Of a stretch of 64,000 nucleotides of DNA, positions 6,960-15,421 are shown piece by piece. Every line of letters begins with the position of its first letter. Positions within the stretch are counted from its first letter, which is position 1. Position numbers and translations under genes: made by a program. Source of the DNA: Pseudomonas thivervalensis (GTDB lineage: Bacteria; Pseudomonadota; Gammaproteobacteria; Pseudomonadales; Pseudomonadaceae); contig NZ_LHVE01000007.1 of assembly GCF_001269655.1 (NCBI RefSeq), positions 558,001 through 622,000 on the forward strand, written 5' to 3'. The notes below the pieces were generated by a model. That model was not told the origin of the DNA. It worked only from the letters and a program-made list of their open reading frames with translations, and made no database searches.

Positions 6960-7823
6960 ATGCCCAATTTTGCTGAATTGCTGCAACAGGGTGGCACTCA
7001 CGCCTGGCTGTATTTCCCCAGTGCTATCTTGCTGGGCGCCTTGCATGGCCTGGAGCCTGGTCATTCGAAAACCATGATGGCGGCGTTTATCGTGGCGATC
7101 CGGGGCTCGGTCAAACAGGCGGTGTTACTGGGACTGGCGGCGACGCTGTCCCACACTGCCGTGGTGTGGCTGGTCGCTATCGGCGGCATGTACCTGGGCC
7201 AGGGGCTGGATGCCGAAACCACGGAGCCTTATTTCCAACTGGCGTCTTCTGCGCTGATCATTGTCATCGCGCTGTGGATGCTATGGCGAACCTGGCGCGG
7301 CGAGCAGATGTTCAAGTTCGCACAAAGGCATGACCACCATCATCACGATCACGATCACGATCACGATCACGATCACGACCATCACCACGAACATAACCAC
7401 GGGCACCCCGAACCCAGAGGCCTGACGCTGTCACTGGCGGGTTATCAGGACGCCCACGAACAAGCGCATGCCAACGACATCCGCAAGCGCTTCACCAACC
7501 GGGAGGTCACCACGGGCCAGATCATCCTGTTCGGCCTGACGGGCGGGCTGATTCCTTGCCCTGCGGCCATTACCGTCCTGCTGCTTTGCTTGCAAGTCAA
7601 AGAGGTCGCGCTGGGCGGCCTGCTTGTCCTGTGTTTCAGCATCGGCCTAGCGATGACGTTAGTGACCGTTGGGGCTGCGGCGGCCATTGGCGCAAGGCAG
7701 GCGTCCAATCGCTGGCCTTGGCTGGGCACCGTTGCTCGCCGGGCACCTTACTTGTCCAGCGTGTTGATCATCGGTGTGGGCCTCTACGTGGGCATACACG
7801 GTTGGATCGGCTTGAACACCTAG
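6960..7823 (+). CDS. rcnA: Nickel/cobalt efflux protein, RcnA/NicO family
   Basis: A 287-residue inner-membrane exporter with six or more hydrophobic segments. The metal-path motif LGALHGLEPGHSKTM lies at residues 25-39 and SHTAVVW near 64. A cytoplasmic loop at residues 124-149 is almost wholly His and Asp, encoded in part by a tandem hexamer repeat. The family pumps Ni2+ and Co2+ out of the cell. It directly follows the metal-sensing repressor in one operon, which supports the role. RcnA is the closest name I recognise; specificity between nickel and cobalt cannot be read. Confidence 0.85.
   Translation: MPNFAELLQQGGTHAWLYFPSAILLGALHGLEPGHSKTMMAAFIVAIRGSVKQAVLLGLAATLSHTAVVWLVAIGGMYLGQGLDAETTEPYFQLASSALIIVIALWMLWRTWRGEQMFKFAQRHDHHHHDHDHDHDHDHDHHHEHNHGHPEPRGLTLSLAGYQDAHEQAHANDIRKRFTNREVTTGQIILFGLTGGLIPCPAAITVLLLCLQVKEVALGGLLVLCFSIGLAMTLVTVGAAAAIGARQASNRWPWLGTVARRAPYLSSVLIIGVGLYVGIHGWIGLNT
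7344..7379 (+). repeat. Tandem hexanucleotide repeat inside the exporter gene
   Basis: Five perfect CACGAT units and a sixth CACGAC unit encode alternating His-Asp in the loop of the nickel/cobalt exporter. The unit is a multiple of three, so gain or loss changes loop length without breaking the frame. Confidence 0.85.
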
Positions 7824-7832
7824 CCTCATGGA

Positions 7833-8780
7833 TCAGTTCGCATCTTCTGGCACAGAGGGTGCGCTGCCCGGCCGCTGCAACGAAGCGCCTTCCAATGTCT
7901 TCCACAGCTTGCGCATCGTTGGGTTGCGATTGGCAATCGCACAGTACGAGCGAATCTCCAATCGCGTGCTCCATTGCTCGCCACCGGCCCGCACCAACAG
8001 CCCACGCTCCAACTCGTCGGCCACCGCACTCTGCGGCAACCAGGCCACGCCGTAGCCCTCGATGGCCATGCGCATCAGCAGCATCGCCATGTCCGCTTCA
8101 TAGCAGCGCTCCAGCGCGATCGGTTCAGGGCCGTTGGTGATGACGATGTCGGCGACGCGCCCGAGGAACGTCGTTGCCGTGTAGGCCAGGTAGGGCACCG
8201 GTTTTCCGGCGCGGCCGGGCAGGCGGAACAGCGGCTCGCCCTTGCGGTTGGGCGCGCACAGGGGAATGAACGCGTCGTGGCCAAGCACCAGGCTGCCAAA
8301 ACGCTCGGGGTCCAGCAGGATGGGGGCAAGCGGGTGGTGGTAGACCATCATCAAGTCGCAACTGCCTTCTTCCAGCGCAATGACGGCGTCATGAATGTTG
8401 GCGGCCACCACCCGGGCGTTGAACTGCTCGTTGTGTTGTTGGAACTGCGAAAGCCACTTGGGCAGGAAGGTCATCGACAAACTATGGCCGGCGGTGATCT
8501 GGATCGAGCGTCCGGGCATTCGTTCCACGTCGCGCAGGGTCGAGCGCAACCTCAATAACCCGGCGAGGGCCTCTCGGCTTTCATCGCAGAAAGTGACCCC
8601 CGCGGGCGTGAGCTGGACAGGGTAGGTGCCCCGGTCCACCAACTTGACCCCCACCCATTCCTCCAGTGAGCGGATGCGCCGGGACAGGGCCGATTGCGTC
8701 ACGCAACGTACCTCGGCCGCGCGGGAGAAGTTTTTCCATTCGCCAATCGCCAGAAGATCATCCAGCCATTTGAGTTGCAT
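7833..8780 (-). CDS. LysR-family transcriptional regulator
   Basis: A 315-residue regulator. The N-terminal winged helix-turn-helix spans about residues 1-60 (KNFSRAAEVRCVTQSALSRRIRSLEEW), followed by the linker helix and the two-lobed effector domain. It faces away from the symporter and racemase genes at 8963-11783, with about 180 bases between. LysR proteins usually control the divergent neighbour, so amino-acid or dicarboxylate uptake and racemisation are its likely targets. The intergenic region is AT-richer and contains dyads, but I could not assign a certain T-N11-A site. The effector is unknown. Confidence 0.88.
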   Translation of the reverse strand: MQLKWLDDLLAIGEWKNFSRAAEVRCVTQSALSRRIRSLEEWVGVKLVDRGTYPVQLTPAGVTFCDESREALAGLLRLRSTLRDVERMPGRSIQITAGHSLSMTFLPKWLSQFQQHNEQFNARVVAANIHDAVIALEEGSCDLMMVYHHPLAPILLDPERFGSLVLGHDAFIPLCAPNRKGEPLFRLPGRAGKPVPYLAYTATTFLGRVADIVITNGPEPIALERCYEADMAMLLMRMAIEGYGVAWLPQSAVADELERGLLVRAGGEQWSTRLEIRSYCAIANRNPTMRKLWKTLEGASLQRPGSAPSVPEDAN

Positions 8781-8962
8781 ATCGAGAACTCCCCCCGTGA
8801 GAGCACGATTTTACTGCGCAATTCCCCGGCACAGCGAGGCCTTTCACTAACTATTCCAAAAACGCATGGGGCTAGCTGGATTACTCATCATCCCTCCGGA
8901 TCCGCTCCTTAGAATTGATCCTGCCAAGTAAAAAACTCCAAGAACTACTTGAGGACAGCACC

Positions 8963-10258
8963 GTGAAGAAGAATAAGCTCCCGCGCCGAATTGCAATGGG
9001 CATTGCCCTGGGCGTGCTGGTCGGTTGGGCGTGTCACCATTTCGCAGGGAGCGAGCAAAGTGCCAAAGAGATCGCCAGTTACTTCTCGATGGTCACTGAT
9101 ATTTTCCTGCGCATGATCAAGATGATCATCGCGCCCCTAGTCTTCGCAACGTTGGTGGGCGGTATCGCCAGCATGGGCAACTCCCGTTCCGTCGGCAGGA
9201 TCGGGGCGCGGGCGATGGCCTGGTTTGTCACCGCCTCGGTCGTCTCGCTGCTGATCGGCATGGGGCTGGTCAACTTGTTTCAGCCCGGTGCCGGGCTGAA
9301 CATGGACGTGGCCCAGCACGCAACGGCGGCCGTGCCGGTCAATACCGGTGACTTCAGTCTCAAGGCGTTCATCGGCCACGTGTTTCCCCGCAGCATTGCC
9401 GAAGCGATGGCCAACAACGAGATCCTGCAGATCGTGGTGTTTTCGCTCTTCTTCGGCTTTGCACTGGCGGGCGTGAAACGGGCGGGCTACACCCGGATCA
9501 CCGATTCCATCGAAGAGCTGGCAAAGGTAATGTTCAAGATCACCGACTACGTGATGGCCTTCGCGCCGATTGGGGTGTTTGCCGCCATCGCCTCGGCGAT
9601 TACTACCCAGGGGCTTGGTCTGCTGGTGGATTACGGCAAGTTGATTGCTGAGTTCTACCTGGGGATCCTGATTCTCTGGGCATTGCTGTTCGGTGCCGGT
9701 TACCTGTTCCTTGGTCGCTCGGTTTTTCACCTCGGCAAGCTCATTCGCGAACCGATTCTCCTGGCCTTTTCCACCGCCAGCAGCGAATCCGCCTACCCGA
9801 AAACCATTGAAGCGCTGGAGAAATTTGGTGCGCCCAAACGCGTGTCCAGTTTCGTGTTGCCCCTGGGTTATTCGTTCAACCTCGACGGCTCGATGATGTA
9901 CCAGGCGTTCGCCATTCTGTTCATCGCCCAGGCCTACAACATCGATTTGAGTTTCACTCAGCAGATGCTGATTCTTCTGACGCTGATGATCACCAGCAAG
10001 GGCATGGCCGGTGTCGCCCGGGCTTCGGTGGTCGTGGTCGCGGCCACGTTGCCGATGTTCAATCTTCCCGAGGCAGGGCTGCTGTTGATCATCGGCATCG
10101 ATCAGTTCCTAGACATGGCCCGCACCGCCACCAACGTGGTGGGTAACAGCATTGCGACGGCGGTGGTCGCCAAGTCCGAACCCCACGAAGAAGCTGATGA
10201 GGACGAGGGTGCACATGTCCCGGTTCGGTCGCGATCCGAGCCGGTGCCGGTGGCTTGA
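8963..10258 (+). CDS. Dicarboxylate/amino acid:cation symporter (GltP/DctA family)
   Basis: A 431-residue sodium- or proton-coupled symporter of the DAACS family. Visible family features are the serine-rich re-entrant loop (AFSTASSESAYPKT) and the substrate/cation-binding stretch SFNLDGSMMYQ, plus DMARTATNVVGN near the end. The GTG at 8963 is chosen because GAGGACA lies 7 bases upstream and MKKNKLPRRIAMGIALG is a normal family start; an upstream TTG at 8915 is in frame but has no support. It is followed after 10 bases by a fused racemase gene, suggesting uptake of aspartate, glutamate or their D-forms. A basic/acidic tail replaces the usual C-terminus. Confidence 0.88.
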   Translation: MKKNKLPRRIAMGIALGVLVGWACHHFAGSEQSAKEIASYFSMVTDIFLRMIKMIIAPLVFATLVGGIASMGNSRSVGRIGARAMAWFVTASVVSLLIGMGLVNLFQPGAGLNMDVAQHATAAVPVNTGDFSLKAFIGHVFPRSIAEAMANNEILQIVVFSLFFGFALAGVKRAGYTRITDSIEELAKVMFKITDYVMAFAPIGVFAAIASAITTQGLGLLVDYGKLIAEFYLGILILWALLFGAGYLFLGRSVFHLGKLIREPILLAFSTASSESAYPKTIEALEKFGAPKRVSSFVLPLGYSFNLDGSMMYQAFAILFIAQAYNIDLSFTQQMLILLTLMITSKGMAGVARASVVVVAATLPMFNLPEAGLLLIIGIDQFLDMARTATNVVGNSIATAVVAKSEPHEEADEDEGAHVPVRSRSEPVPVA

Positions 10259-10268
10259 GGAAAAGGTC

Positions 10269-11783
10269 ATGAAGGCTAAAGCGAAGTCGAGCCGCAAGGC
10301 TTCCGTTGTGCGCAAGTTGGGCATCGTCGGCGGGCTTGGGTCACTGGCCGGAGGCGATCTGTTCTACAAGTTGGTCAAGTCCCGGGCGGTGCTCGAAGAT
10401 CAGGGGCGCTACCATTTCCTGTTCGAGCAGCACCCCTTCAAGGATGTGCTGCTGCCACTGGATCAGGGCGCGAGCATGACGTCGCGCAAGTTCTATGTGT
10501 TTCAGGTGTGCAAGTCGTTCGAGGACAGTGGCTTCGATGCGGTGATGCTCCCATGCTTCGCCAGCCAGACGTTTCGCGCTGAAATCGAGGAGGAATTGGG
10601 CATTCCGGTGCTGGACATGATGGCCGCCTTGGCCCGGCACGTTCGCCATACGGTATCGCCCCGGATGACATTGGGGGTGATTGCCTCCGACTTCGTGCGC
10701 CATTGCGGCTTGTTCGAGCGACATTTTGGCAAAGACTTCCAGATTGTTTACCCCGACCCAGATGATCAAGCGGGGTTGATGGAGGCGATGTACGGCCTCA
10801 ATGGCATCAAGGACGGTCACCTCGAAGGCGCGCCGCTTGAAGCGGTCTACCAGGCGTGCCTGTCGTTGCAGGCCCAGGGGGCGACGGTGATCCTGCCCGG
10901 CATGACCGAGCTTTCCCTGGTCTGTGCCGACTTGCAGCGCCGCGGGATGACCGTGCTGGACATCAATGCGATCTACGCCGACTTCGCGACACTGGACCCG
11001 CAGTCCAGGCAGCCACCGTTCAAGCTGGGCATCGTCGGGGGCGTCGGGCCGGCCGCCACCGTGGACTTCATGGCCAAGGTGGTGGCCAATACGCCGGCGG
11101 GCAAGGATCAGGACCACATCAAGATGGTGGTCGAGCAGAACCCGCAGATTCCGGACCGGACGGCCAGCCTGTTGCGGGACGAGACCGATCCGACGATGGC
11201 GATGTACGCCACGTGCAGACGTCTCGAAAGTGCCGGCGCCAACGCCATTGCAATTCCCTGTAACACCGCCCATGCCTTCGTCGAGCGGATCCAGGCGCAC
11301 TTGAGGGTGCCCATCGTGAACATGCTGAGCGAGACGGTGGAGTGGATCGCGCGCACCTATGGTTCGGGCAAGGTGATTGGCCTGCTGGCGACGTCCGGTA
11401 CGGTACAGAGCCAGGTCTATCACCAGGCGGCGCGCCATGCCGGGCTTCAGGTCCTTACGCCCGGTGTCGATTACCAGGCGATGGTCATGGACGCCATCTA
11501 CGGACCGCGCGGTATCAAGGCGGGCTTCACGCAAGGGCTTTGCAAGGAGCAACTGTTGCTGGCGGCTGAGCACCTGTGCGAGTTGGGGGCAGGGGTATTG
11601 ATCCTGGGGTGTACCGAGTTGCCGCTGGTGTTGGCGCATTGCGAGGCGTTCGAGATCAACGGGCATAAGGTGGCGCTGGTTGACCCGACGATGATCCTGG
11701 CGTTGAAGTGTGTGGCGTTGGCGCAGAAGGCTGAAGATCCGATCAGCGTCCTGAAAGTGACTGATGATCTCGCTGTGATCTGA
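10269..11783 (+). CDS. Tandem (fused) aspartate/glutamate racemase-family protein
   Basis: A 504-residue protein made of two Asp/Glu racemase domains, each normally about 240 residues. The second domain (from about residue 251) has both catalytic cysteines: IPCNTAH (Cys331) and LGCTELPL (Cys448). The first domain has Cys96 (LPCFASQ), but its second motif reads PGMTEL, with Met212 where cysteine is needed. Two-base racemases use one Cys to remove and one to add a proton, so the first half is probably inactive as a racemase. The ATG at 10269 has GAGGAAAAGG upstream. It forms an operon with the symporter and sits opposite a LysR gene. The substrate is inferred, not shown. Confidence 0.85.
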   Translation: MKAKAKSSRKASVVRKLGIVGGLGSLAGGDLFYKLVKSRAVLEDQGRYHFLFEQHPFKDVLLPLDQGASMTSRKFYVFQVCKSFEDSGFDAVMLPCFASQTFRAEIEEELGIPVLDMMAALARHVRHTVSPRMTLGVIASDFVRHCGLFERHFGKDFQIVYPDPDDQAGLMEAMYGLNGIKDGHLEGAPLEAVYQACLSLQAQGATVILPGMTELSLVCADLQRRGMTVLDINAIYADFATLDPQSRQPPFKLGIVGGVGPAATVDFMAKVVANTPAGKDQDHIKMVVEQNPQIPDRTASLLRDETDPTMAMYATCRRLESAGANAIAIPCNTAHAFVERIQAHLRVPIVNMLSETVEWIARTYGSGKVIGLLATSGTVQSQVYHQAARHAGLQVLTPGVDYQAMVMDAIYGPRGIKAGFTQGLCKEQLLLAAEHLCELGAGVLILGCTELPLVLAHCEAFEINGHKVALVDPTMILALKCVALAQKAEDPISVLKVTDDLAVI

Positions 11784-11799
11784 CGGTTGAAATTGCCCC

Positions 11800-11893
11800 C
11801 TGTGGCGAGGGAGCTTGCTCCCGCTGGGCTGCGTAGCGGCCCCTTTTTTTGTGAGCGCTTCGCACTCAAGCGGGAGCAAGCTCCCTCGCCACA
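11800..11893. repeat. REPIN, GGCGAGGGAGCTTGCTCCCG type
   Basis: An inverted pair of a second REP family: TGTGGCGAGGGAGCTTGCTC at 11801-11820 and its inverse ending near 11893. The core differs from the GAGCGAGCTTGCTCGCGA type found elsewhere in the window. It sits between convergent genes. Confidence 0.8.
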
Positions 11894-11928
11894 ATGAATC
11901 AGGCCACAATGGATCAAACCTGAGTCAA

Positions 11929-12846
11929 TCAAACCGCCTTGGTGTGCTTGCCTGCCCCGCGCAACGCCGCAATGTCCCGCTTGGGCGGCACGCCAAACAA
12001 ACGGGCGTACTCGCGGCTGAACTGGGAAGGGCTTTCATAGCCCACCCTGAAGGCCGCACTCGCGACGTCCACGTGCTCGTTGAGCATCAAGCGTTTTGCT
12101 TCGTTCAACCGCAGCCACTTCTGGTATTGCAGCGGGCTCATCGCCGTGAGCTGGCGGAAGTGGTGGTGAAACGTCGGCGCGCTCATCTGCACCCTCGCCG
12201 CGAGGTCGTCCACGCGTACGGGCTCGGTGTAGTTCAACTTCAACCAGTCGATGGCCTTGGCGATCCGGTAGCCCTGGCTATCGACCGAGGCGATCTGCCG
12301 CAGCCGCGCGGCCTGGTCGCTGAGCAGCAGCCGGTAGTGGATCTCGCGCTGGATCAACGGTGCCAGTATCGGAATCGCTTCCGGTTCATCCAGCAACGCC
12401 AGCAGGCGTGCGAACGGCGCCAAAAGGTCGGGTGTCGCGGTGCCGATGCCCGCGCCAATCCCAACCGCTCGATCACGCGGCGGCGACAGGCTGCCCTGGG
12501 CGATCAGGTCGGCCACCATGCGCAAATCGAGCCTCAGCACCAAGCCCAGGCAGGGTTGTTCCGGACTTGCCTGCAGCACTTCGGAATTGGCCGGGATGTC
12601 CAGGGAGGTCATGAGGAACCGCCCGGTGTCGTAGCCGTAGGCCTCGCCACCGATCCATACCTGCTTCATGCCTTGGGCCACCAGCACGATGCTCGGTTCG
12701 ATCATGCAGATCACCGGCGGTGCCGGAGCTTCACGTCGAAAGAAGGCAAGGCCGGGGATGGGTGTTTCGAAGTCGCCCGGGTGTGGGGTCCAGGCGCCAA
12801 TGACTGTGGTCAATGTCTCTTGTACGGATCTGCGTTGGATGGCCAT
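11929..12846 (-). CDS. AraC-family transcriptional regulator with AraC_N domain
   Basis: A 305-residue regulator. Residues to about 170 form the AraC_N-type cupin-like domain found in many Pseudomonas regulators of drug and aldehyde response; the C-terminal 100 residues carry two helix-turn-helix units (DLAARVQMSAPTFHHHFRQL and VASAAFRVGYESPSQFSREY). It is divergent from an MFS drug-type transporter at 13186, its likely target. The C-terminal tail is lysine-containing and short. The inducer is unknown. Confidence 0.88.
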   Translation of the reverse strand: MAIQRRSVQETLTTVIGAWTPHPGDFETPIPGLAFFRREAPAPPVICMIEPSIVLVAQGMKQVWIGGEAYGYDTGRFLMTSLDIPANSEVLQASPEQPCLGLVLRLDLRMVADLIAQGSLSPPRDRAVGIGAGIGTATPDLLAPFARLLALLDEPEAIPILAPLIQREIHYRLLLSDQAARLRQIASVDSQGYRIAKAIDWLKLNYTEPVRVDDLAARVQMSAPTFHHHFRQLTAMSPLQYQKWLRLNEAKRLMLNEHVDVASAAFRVGYESPSQFSREYARLFGVPPKRDIAALRGAGKHTKAV

Positions 12847-13066
12847 GTCGGCTCCGGGTGTCGTCTTGGCTCAAGCGCTATAGGCAGAACATTAACGTGC
12901 CAAGCGAAGCGCTGCCTATATGCGCTGGGAAAACTCACAGGATCAGGCAAGAGTCTCATCGGTATGCACTACCTGCACATTGATCTGGGCGATGAAGATA
13001 CAACCTCACTCAACCCAGCAAGATGCGTGGCGGGTACGAAATAGGTGAACGCCGCCATTCAAAACG
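12847..13066. other. Divergent promoter region between AraC regulator and MFS gene
   Basis: Together with the REPIN that follows, this makes a 339-base gene-free gap. I see AT-richer segments that could hold the two divergent promoters, but no repeated operator half-sites that I could assign with confidence. Confidence 0.4.
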
Positions 13067-13156
13067 GTGGGAGCGAGCTTGCTCGCGATAGCGGTCTGCC
13101 TGGGGCGGTGATGTTGAATGTACCGCCGCCATCGCGAGCAGGCTCGCTCCCACAGG
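13067..13156. repeat. REPIN
   Basis: Inverted REP pair: left unit 13067-13093 (GTGGGAGCGAGCTTGCTCGC) and right unit 13127-13156 (ATCGCGAGCAGGCTCGCTCC). It lies 30 bases before the MFS start and would be in the 5' leader if the promoter is upstream of it. It can be read through in frame with the MFS gene, which creates a false N-terminal extension. Confidence 0.85.
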
Positions 13157-13185
13157 TTCATCAAGCAATACAGGATTCTCACTCA

Positions 13186-14403
13186 ATGACCGATAAATCA
13201 TCGCCACAAGACCCGCCTGCCTGGGGCGCGGTATTTGCCATGGCCCTCGCCGCGTTCGTGCTCGTTGCCTCTGAGTTCATGCCCGTCAGCTTGCTGACGC
13301 CGGTAGCGGCCGATCTCCACATCAGCGAAGGACAGGCCGGCCAAGGCATTGCCGTCTCCGGCGCCTTTGCCCTGATCACCAGCTTGTTCATCGCCTCGAT
13401 CGCCGCCCGGGTCGACCGCAAGTGGCTCCTGCTGGGACTGACCTTGCTGATGATCGTTTCAGGCACCGTGGTGGCGTTCGCACCGAACTACGCGGTATTC
13501 ATGGTCGGCCGTGCGTTGATCGGCGTGGCGATTGGCGGCTTTTGGTCGCTGTCGGCGGCCACGGCCATGCGGCTCGTGCCGGACGCTCAGGTTCCGCAGG
13601 CACTGGCCCTCGTCAACGGCGGCAATGCCCTGGCGACCGTGGTCGCTGCGCCGCTGGGCAGTTTCCTCGGAGCGATCATTGGTTGGCGTGGCGCGTTTTT
13701 CTGCATTGTGCCCGTCGCCGCCATCGCCCTGGTCTGGCTGCTGTTGCGCCTGCCCTCCATGCCCTCGCAGGGGAAGCGGGGCAGCACCAACGTCTTCAAG
13801 TTGATGACCCGAACACCGGTCGCGCTGGGGATGCTGGCGGTCAGCACGTTTTTCATGGGCCAGTTCATGCTGTTCACCTACCTGCGACCGTTCCTTGAGT
13901 CGGTGACGCAGGTGAGCGTTTCCATGCTGTCCTTCATGTTGCTGGTGATCGGTGTGGCGGGGCTGCTGGGCACCTTCCTGATCGGGGCCTGCTTGAAAAA
14001 CAACCTCTATCGGACGCTCATCGTCATCCCGCTGCTGATGGCCGCGATTGCCATCGCCCTGGTGGGATTCGGCGGCTCGGTAACCATCACGACCCTCCTG
14101 CTTGGCCTCTGGGGCCTGGTGGCCACGGCAGCGCCCGTGGGCTGGTGGACCTGGCTCTCGCGAACGCTGCCGGAAGATGCCGAAGCCGGCGGCGGCCTGA
14201 TGGTAGCGATCGTCCAACTCGCCATCGCCGGGGGCGCGACAGTGGGTGGCGTTCTGTTTGATCTGAGTGGTTATCACGCGACCTTCGAAACCAGTGCGGC
14301 CGTGCTGGGCGTTGCCGCTGTTCTTACGGTACTGGCGGCTCGCTCAGCGGTCCGTGAGTCATTATTGACTTCGGACACGGCCTCCTATGGCACAGCGAGT
14401 TGA
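13186..14403 (+). CDS. MFS transporter, drug/sugar efflux type (DHA1)
   Basis: A 405-residue, 12-segment inner-membrane transporter. It shows ASEFMPVSLLTPVAADL in the first helix and the loop sequence RVDRKWLLLGL typical of the AraJ/YdhP/Bcr-like efflux group. I chose the ATG at 13186 (MTDKSSPQDPPAWG) because the longer frame upstream is only translated REPIN sequence. The divergent AraC regulator probably controls it. Proton-driven export of a small molecule is the likely role; the substrate cannot be told. Confidence 0.85.
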   Translation: MTDKSSPQDPPAWGAVFAMALAAFVLVASEFMPVSLLTPVAADLHISEGQAGQGIAVSGAFALITSLFIASIAARVDRKWLLLGLTLLMIVSGTVVAFAPNYAVFMVGRALIGVAIGGFWSLSAATAMRLVPDAQVPQALALVNGGNALATVVAAPLGSFLGAIIGWRGAFFCIVPVAAIALVWLLLRLPSMPSQGKRGSTNVFKLMTRTPVALGMLAVSTFFMGQFMLFTYLRPFLESVTQVSVSMLSFMLLVIGVAGLLGTFLIGACLKNNLYRTLIVIPLLMAAIAIALVGFGGSVTITTLLLGLWGLVATAAPVGWWTWLSRTLPEDAEAGGGLMVAIVQLAIAGGATVGGVLFDLSGYHATFETSAAVLGVAAVLTVLAARSAVRESLLTSDTASYGTAS

Positions 14404-14449
14404 GGCCAGTCCTGTAAGCCAAGAGAGGGCGACCGTTGGGCGCCTGAGG

Positions 14450-14478
14450 TTGGTGGCACATTGATGGCTTGTTATGCT
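14450..14478 (+). promoter_or_regulatory. Sigma-70-type promoter of the small gene at 14510
   Basis: TTGGTG and TATGCT are separated by exactly 17 bases, predicting a start near 14485. This argues against the in-frame ATG at 14474 as translation start and for the GTG at 14510. Confidence 0.5.
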
Positions 14479-14509
14479 CTGGGTTTGTTATCCAGCATGT
14501 TGGTTGATT

Positions 14510-14782
14510 GTGACTATCGAGCGAACTTCCCAATTAGAGCAAGCCCTTATGGCCGTGATCGCCACTGCCGGGAAGATGGGCATCAGCAGCGATGAATTGT
14601 GCGCACACGCCGTGGGCGGGCTGATATCCGATCCGTACTGGAGCTGGGCGGACGCCCGGTATGCGCAAGGTGCGGCGGACGAAATCGACAATGCCTTGAA
14701 TAAACTTGTGGGAAGACCGGCGCAAGCATTGACGCTACCGGTGTCAGGGACCGACCCAACACTTGAATCAGCGCCGCAATGA
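14510..14782 (+). CDS. Small protein of unknown function
   Basis: A 90-residue protein, read from the GTG at 14510. I do not recognise a family. The sequence is Ala-rich and helical, with TIERTSQLEQALMAVIATAGKMG followed by DELCAHAVGGLISDPYWSW and a Pro/Thr-rich tail. There is no signal peptide or membrane segment. The start is uncertain, since the ribosome site is weak and ATG 14549 is also possible. It ends on a bidirectional terminator shared with the convergent gene at 14815. Confidence 0.5.
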   Translation: MTIERTSQLEQALMAVIATAGKMGISSDELCAHAVGGLISDPYWSWADARYAQGAADEIDNALNKLVGRPAQALTLPVSGTDPTLESAPQ

Positions 14783-14811
14783 AAATGGGCGACCTCAAGG
14801 GTCGCCCATTT
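14783..14811. terminator. Bidirectional terminator between convergent unknown genes
   Basis: AATGGGCGACC and GGTCGCCCATT form an eleven-base perfect stem around TCAAG, starting two bases after the stop of the plus-strand gene and ending four bases before the stop of the minus-strand gene. T-runs are short. Confidence 0.7.
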
Positions 14812-14814
14812 GCG

Positions 14815-15303
14815 TTAAAGGCCAAGGCCTTCTTCTATCAGCGAGAGTAAGGCGTCCTCATCCAGAACGGCAGGTTCCGGGCGCGGTTGCCCGGTCAAAC
14901 GCAGGGCCTGGATATGCCACAGCGATTCACCGTGCTCGCCGAGTGTGCGCAGGATGCAGCGTTCCTGCCCCTTCATATGGACCTCAATGCAGCCCTCGCC
15001 CTCGGGCGAGAAACGCGCAATCGGATCGAATGAAATGCGGCGGTGATTGCCTTCGATCACCAATTGATCGATGGCGTAGTTGTACGTCGAACCGTTGGAA
15101 TGACTTTCAAAGACGTGGGTGGGGTTGCGCCGAATGTCCAGGCCGGCCTCGCACACGGGCGCCAGCCAGATTTCGATCTGGCGATACAGTTCGTAGACCT
15201 GGGCGGGCCAGTGCTCGATCGCCAGGTCGGCGCAATTGTCGGTATCCGCGCGGGTCTGCTGGGTTTTCCTCAGTTTGGCCGCTAGCTCGTCTGCCTTGCT
15301 CAT
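14815..15303 (-). CDS. Protein of unknown function
   Basis: A 162-residue protein that I do not recognise. The first 20 residues form a charged helix (KADELAAKLRKTQQTRADTD); the middle looks like a beta-rich domain (NYAIDQLVIEGNHRRISFDP...IEVHMKGQERCILRT), and the end is an acidic helix, EDALLSLIEEGLGL. There is no signal peptide and no membrane segment. The start ATG at 15303 is the first in the frame. Both sides are intergenic, so it is probably monocistronic. Confidence 0.6.
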   Translation of the reverse strand: MSKADELAAKLRKTQQTRADTDNCADLAIEHWPAQVYELYRQIEIWLAPVCEAGLDIRRNPTHVFESHSNGSTYNYAIDQLVIEGNHRRISFDPIARFSPEGEGCIEVHMKGQERCILRTLGEHGESLWHIQALRLTGQPRPEPAVLDEDALLSLIEEGLGL

Positions 15304-15421
15304 GTCGATTCCCTGTCGTGATGATAGGTTGAGCTTAGCTGATGGGCTGGGGCGTTCTTTTGCGCTGGGTCATGGGCTGGTGGCAATGACGATCACCGAG
15401 ACAGTCGCGAGGAAGCAAGTC

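Noticed and set aside
7344..7379. CRISPR or other array
   Set aside because: The short repeat is a coding hexamer tract in the exporter gene; no spaced repeat array exists in the window.
10341..11909. 522-codon minus-strand frame across the racemase gene
   Set aside because: Antisense to the double racemase; rich in Arg, His and Gln as mirror frames of this genome are.
13045..13185. N-terminal extension of the MFS gene
   Set aside because: The extension is translated REPIN sequence; the ATG at 13186 gives the normal membrane-protein start.
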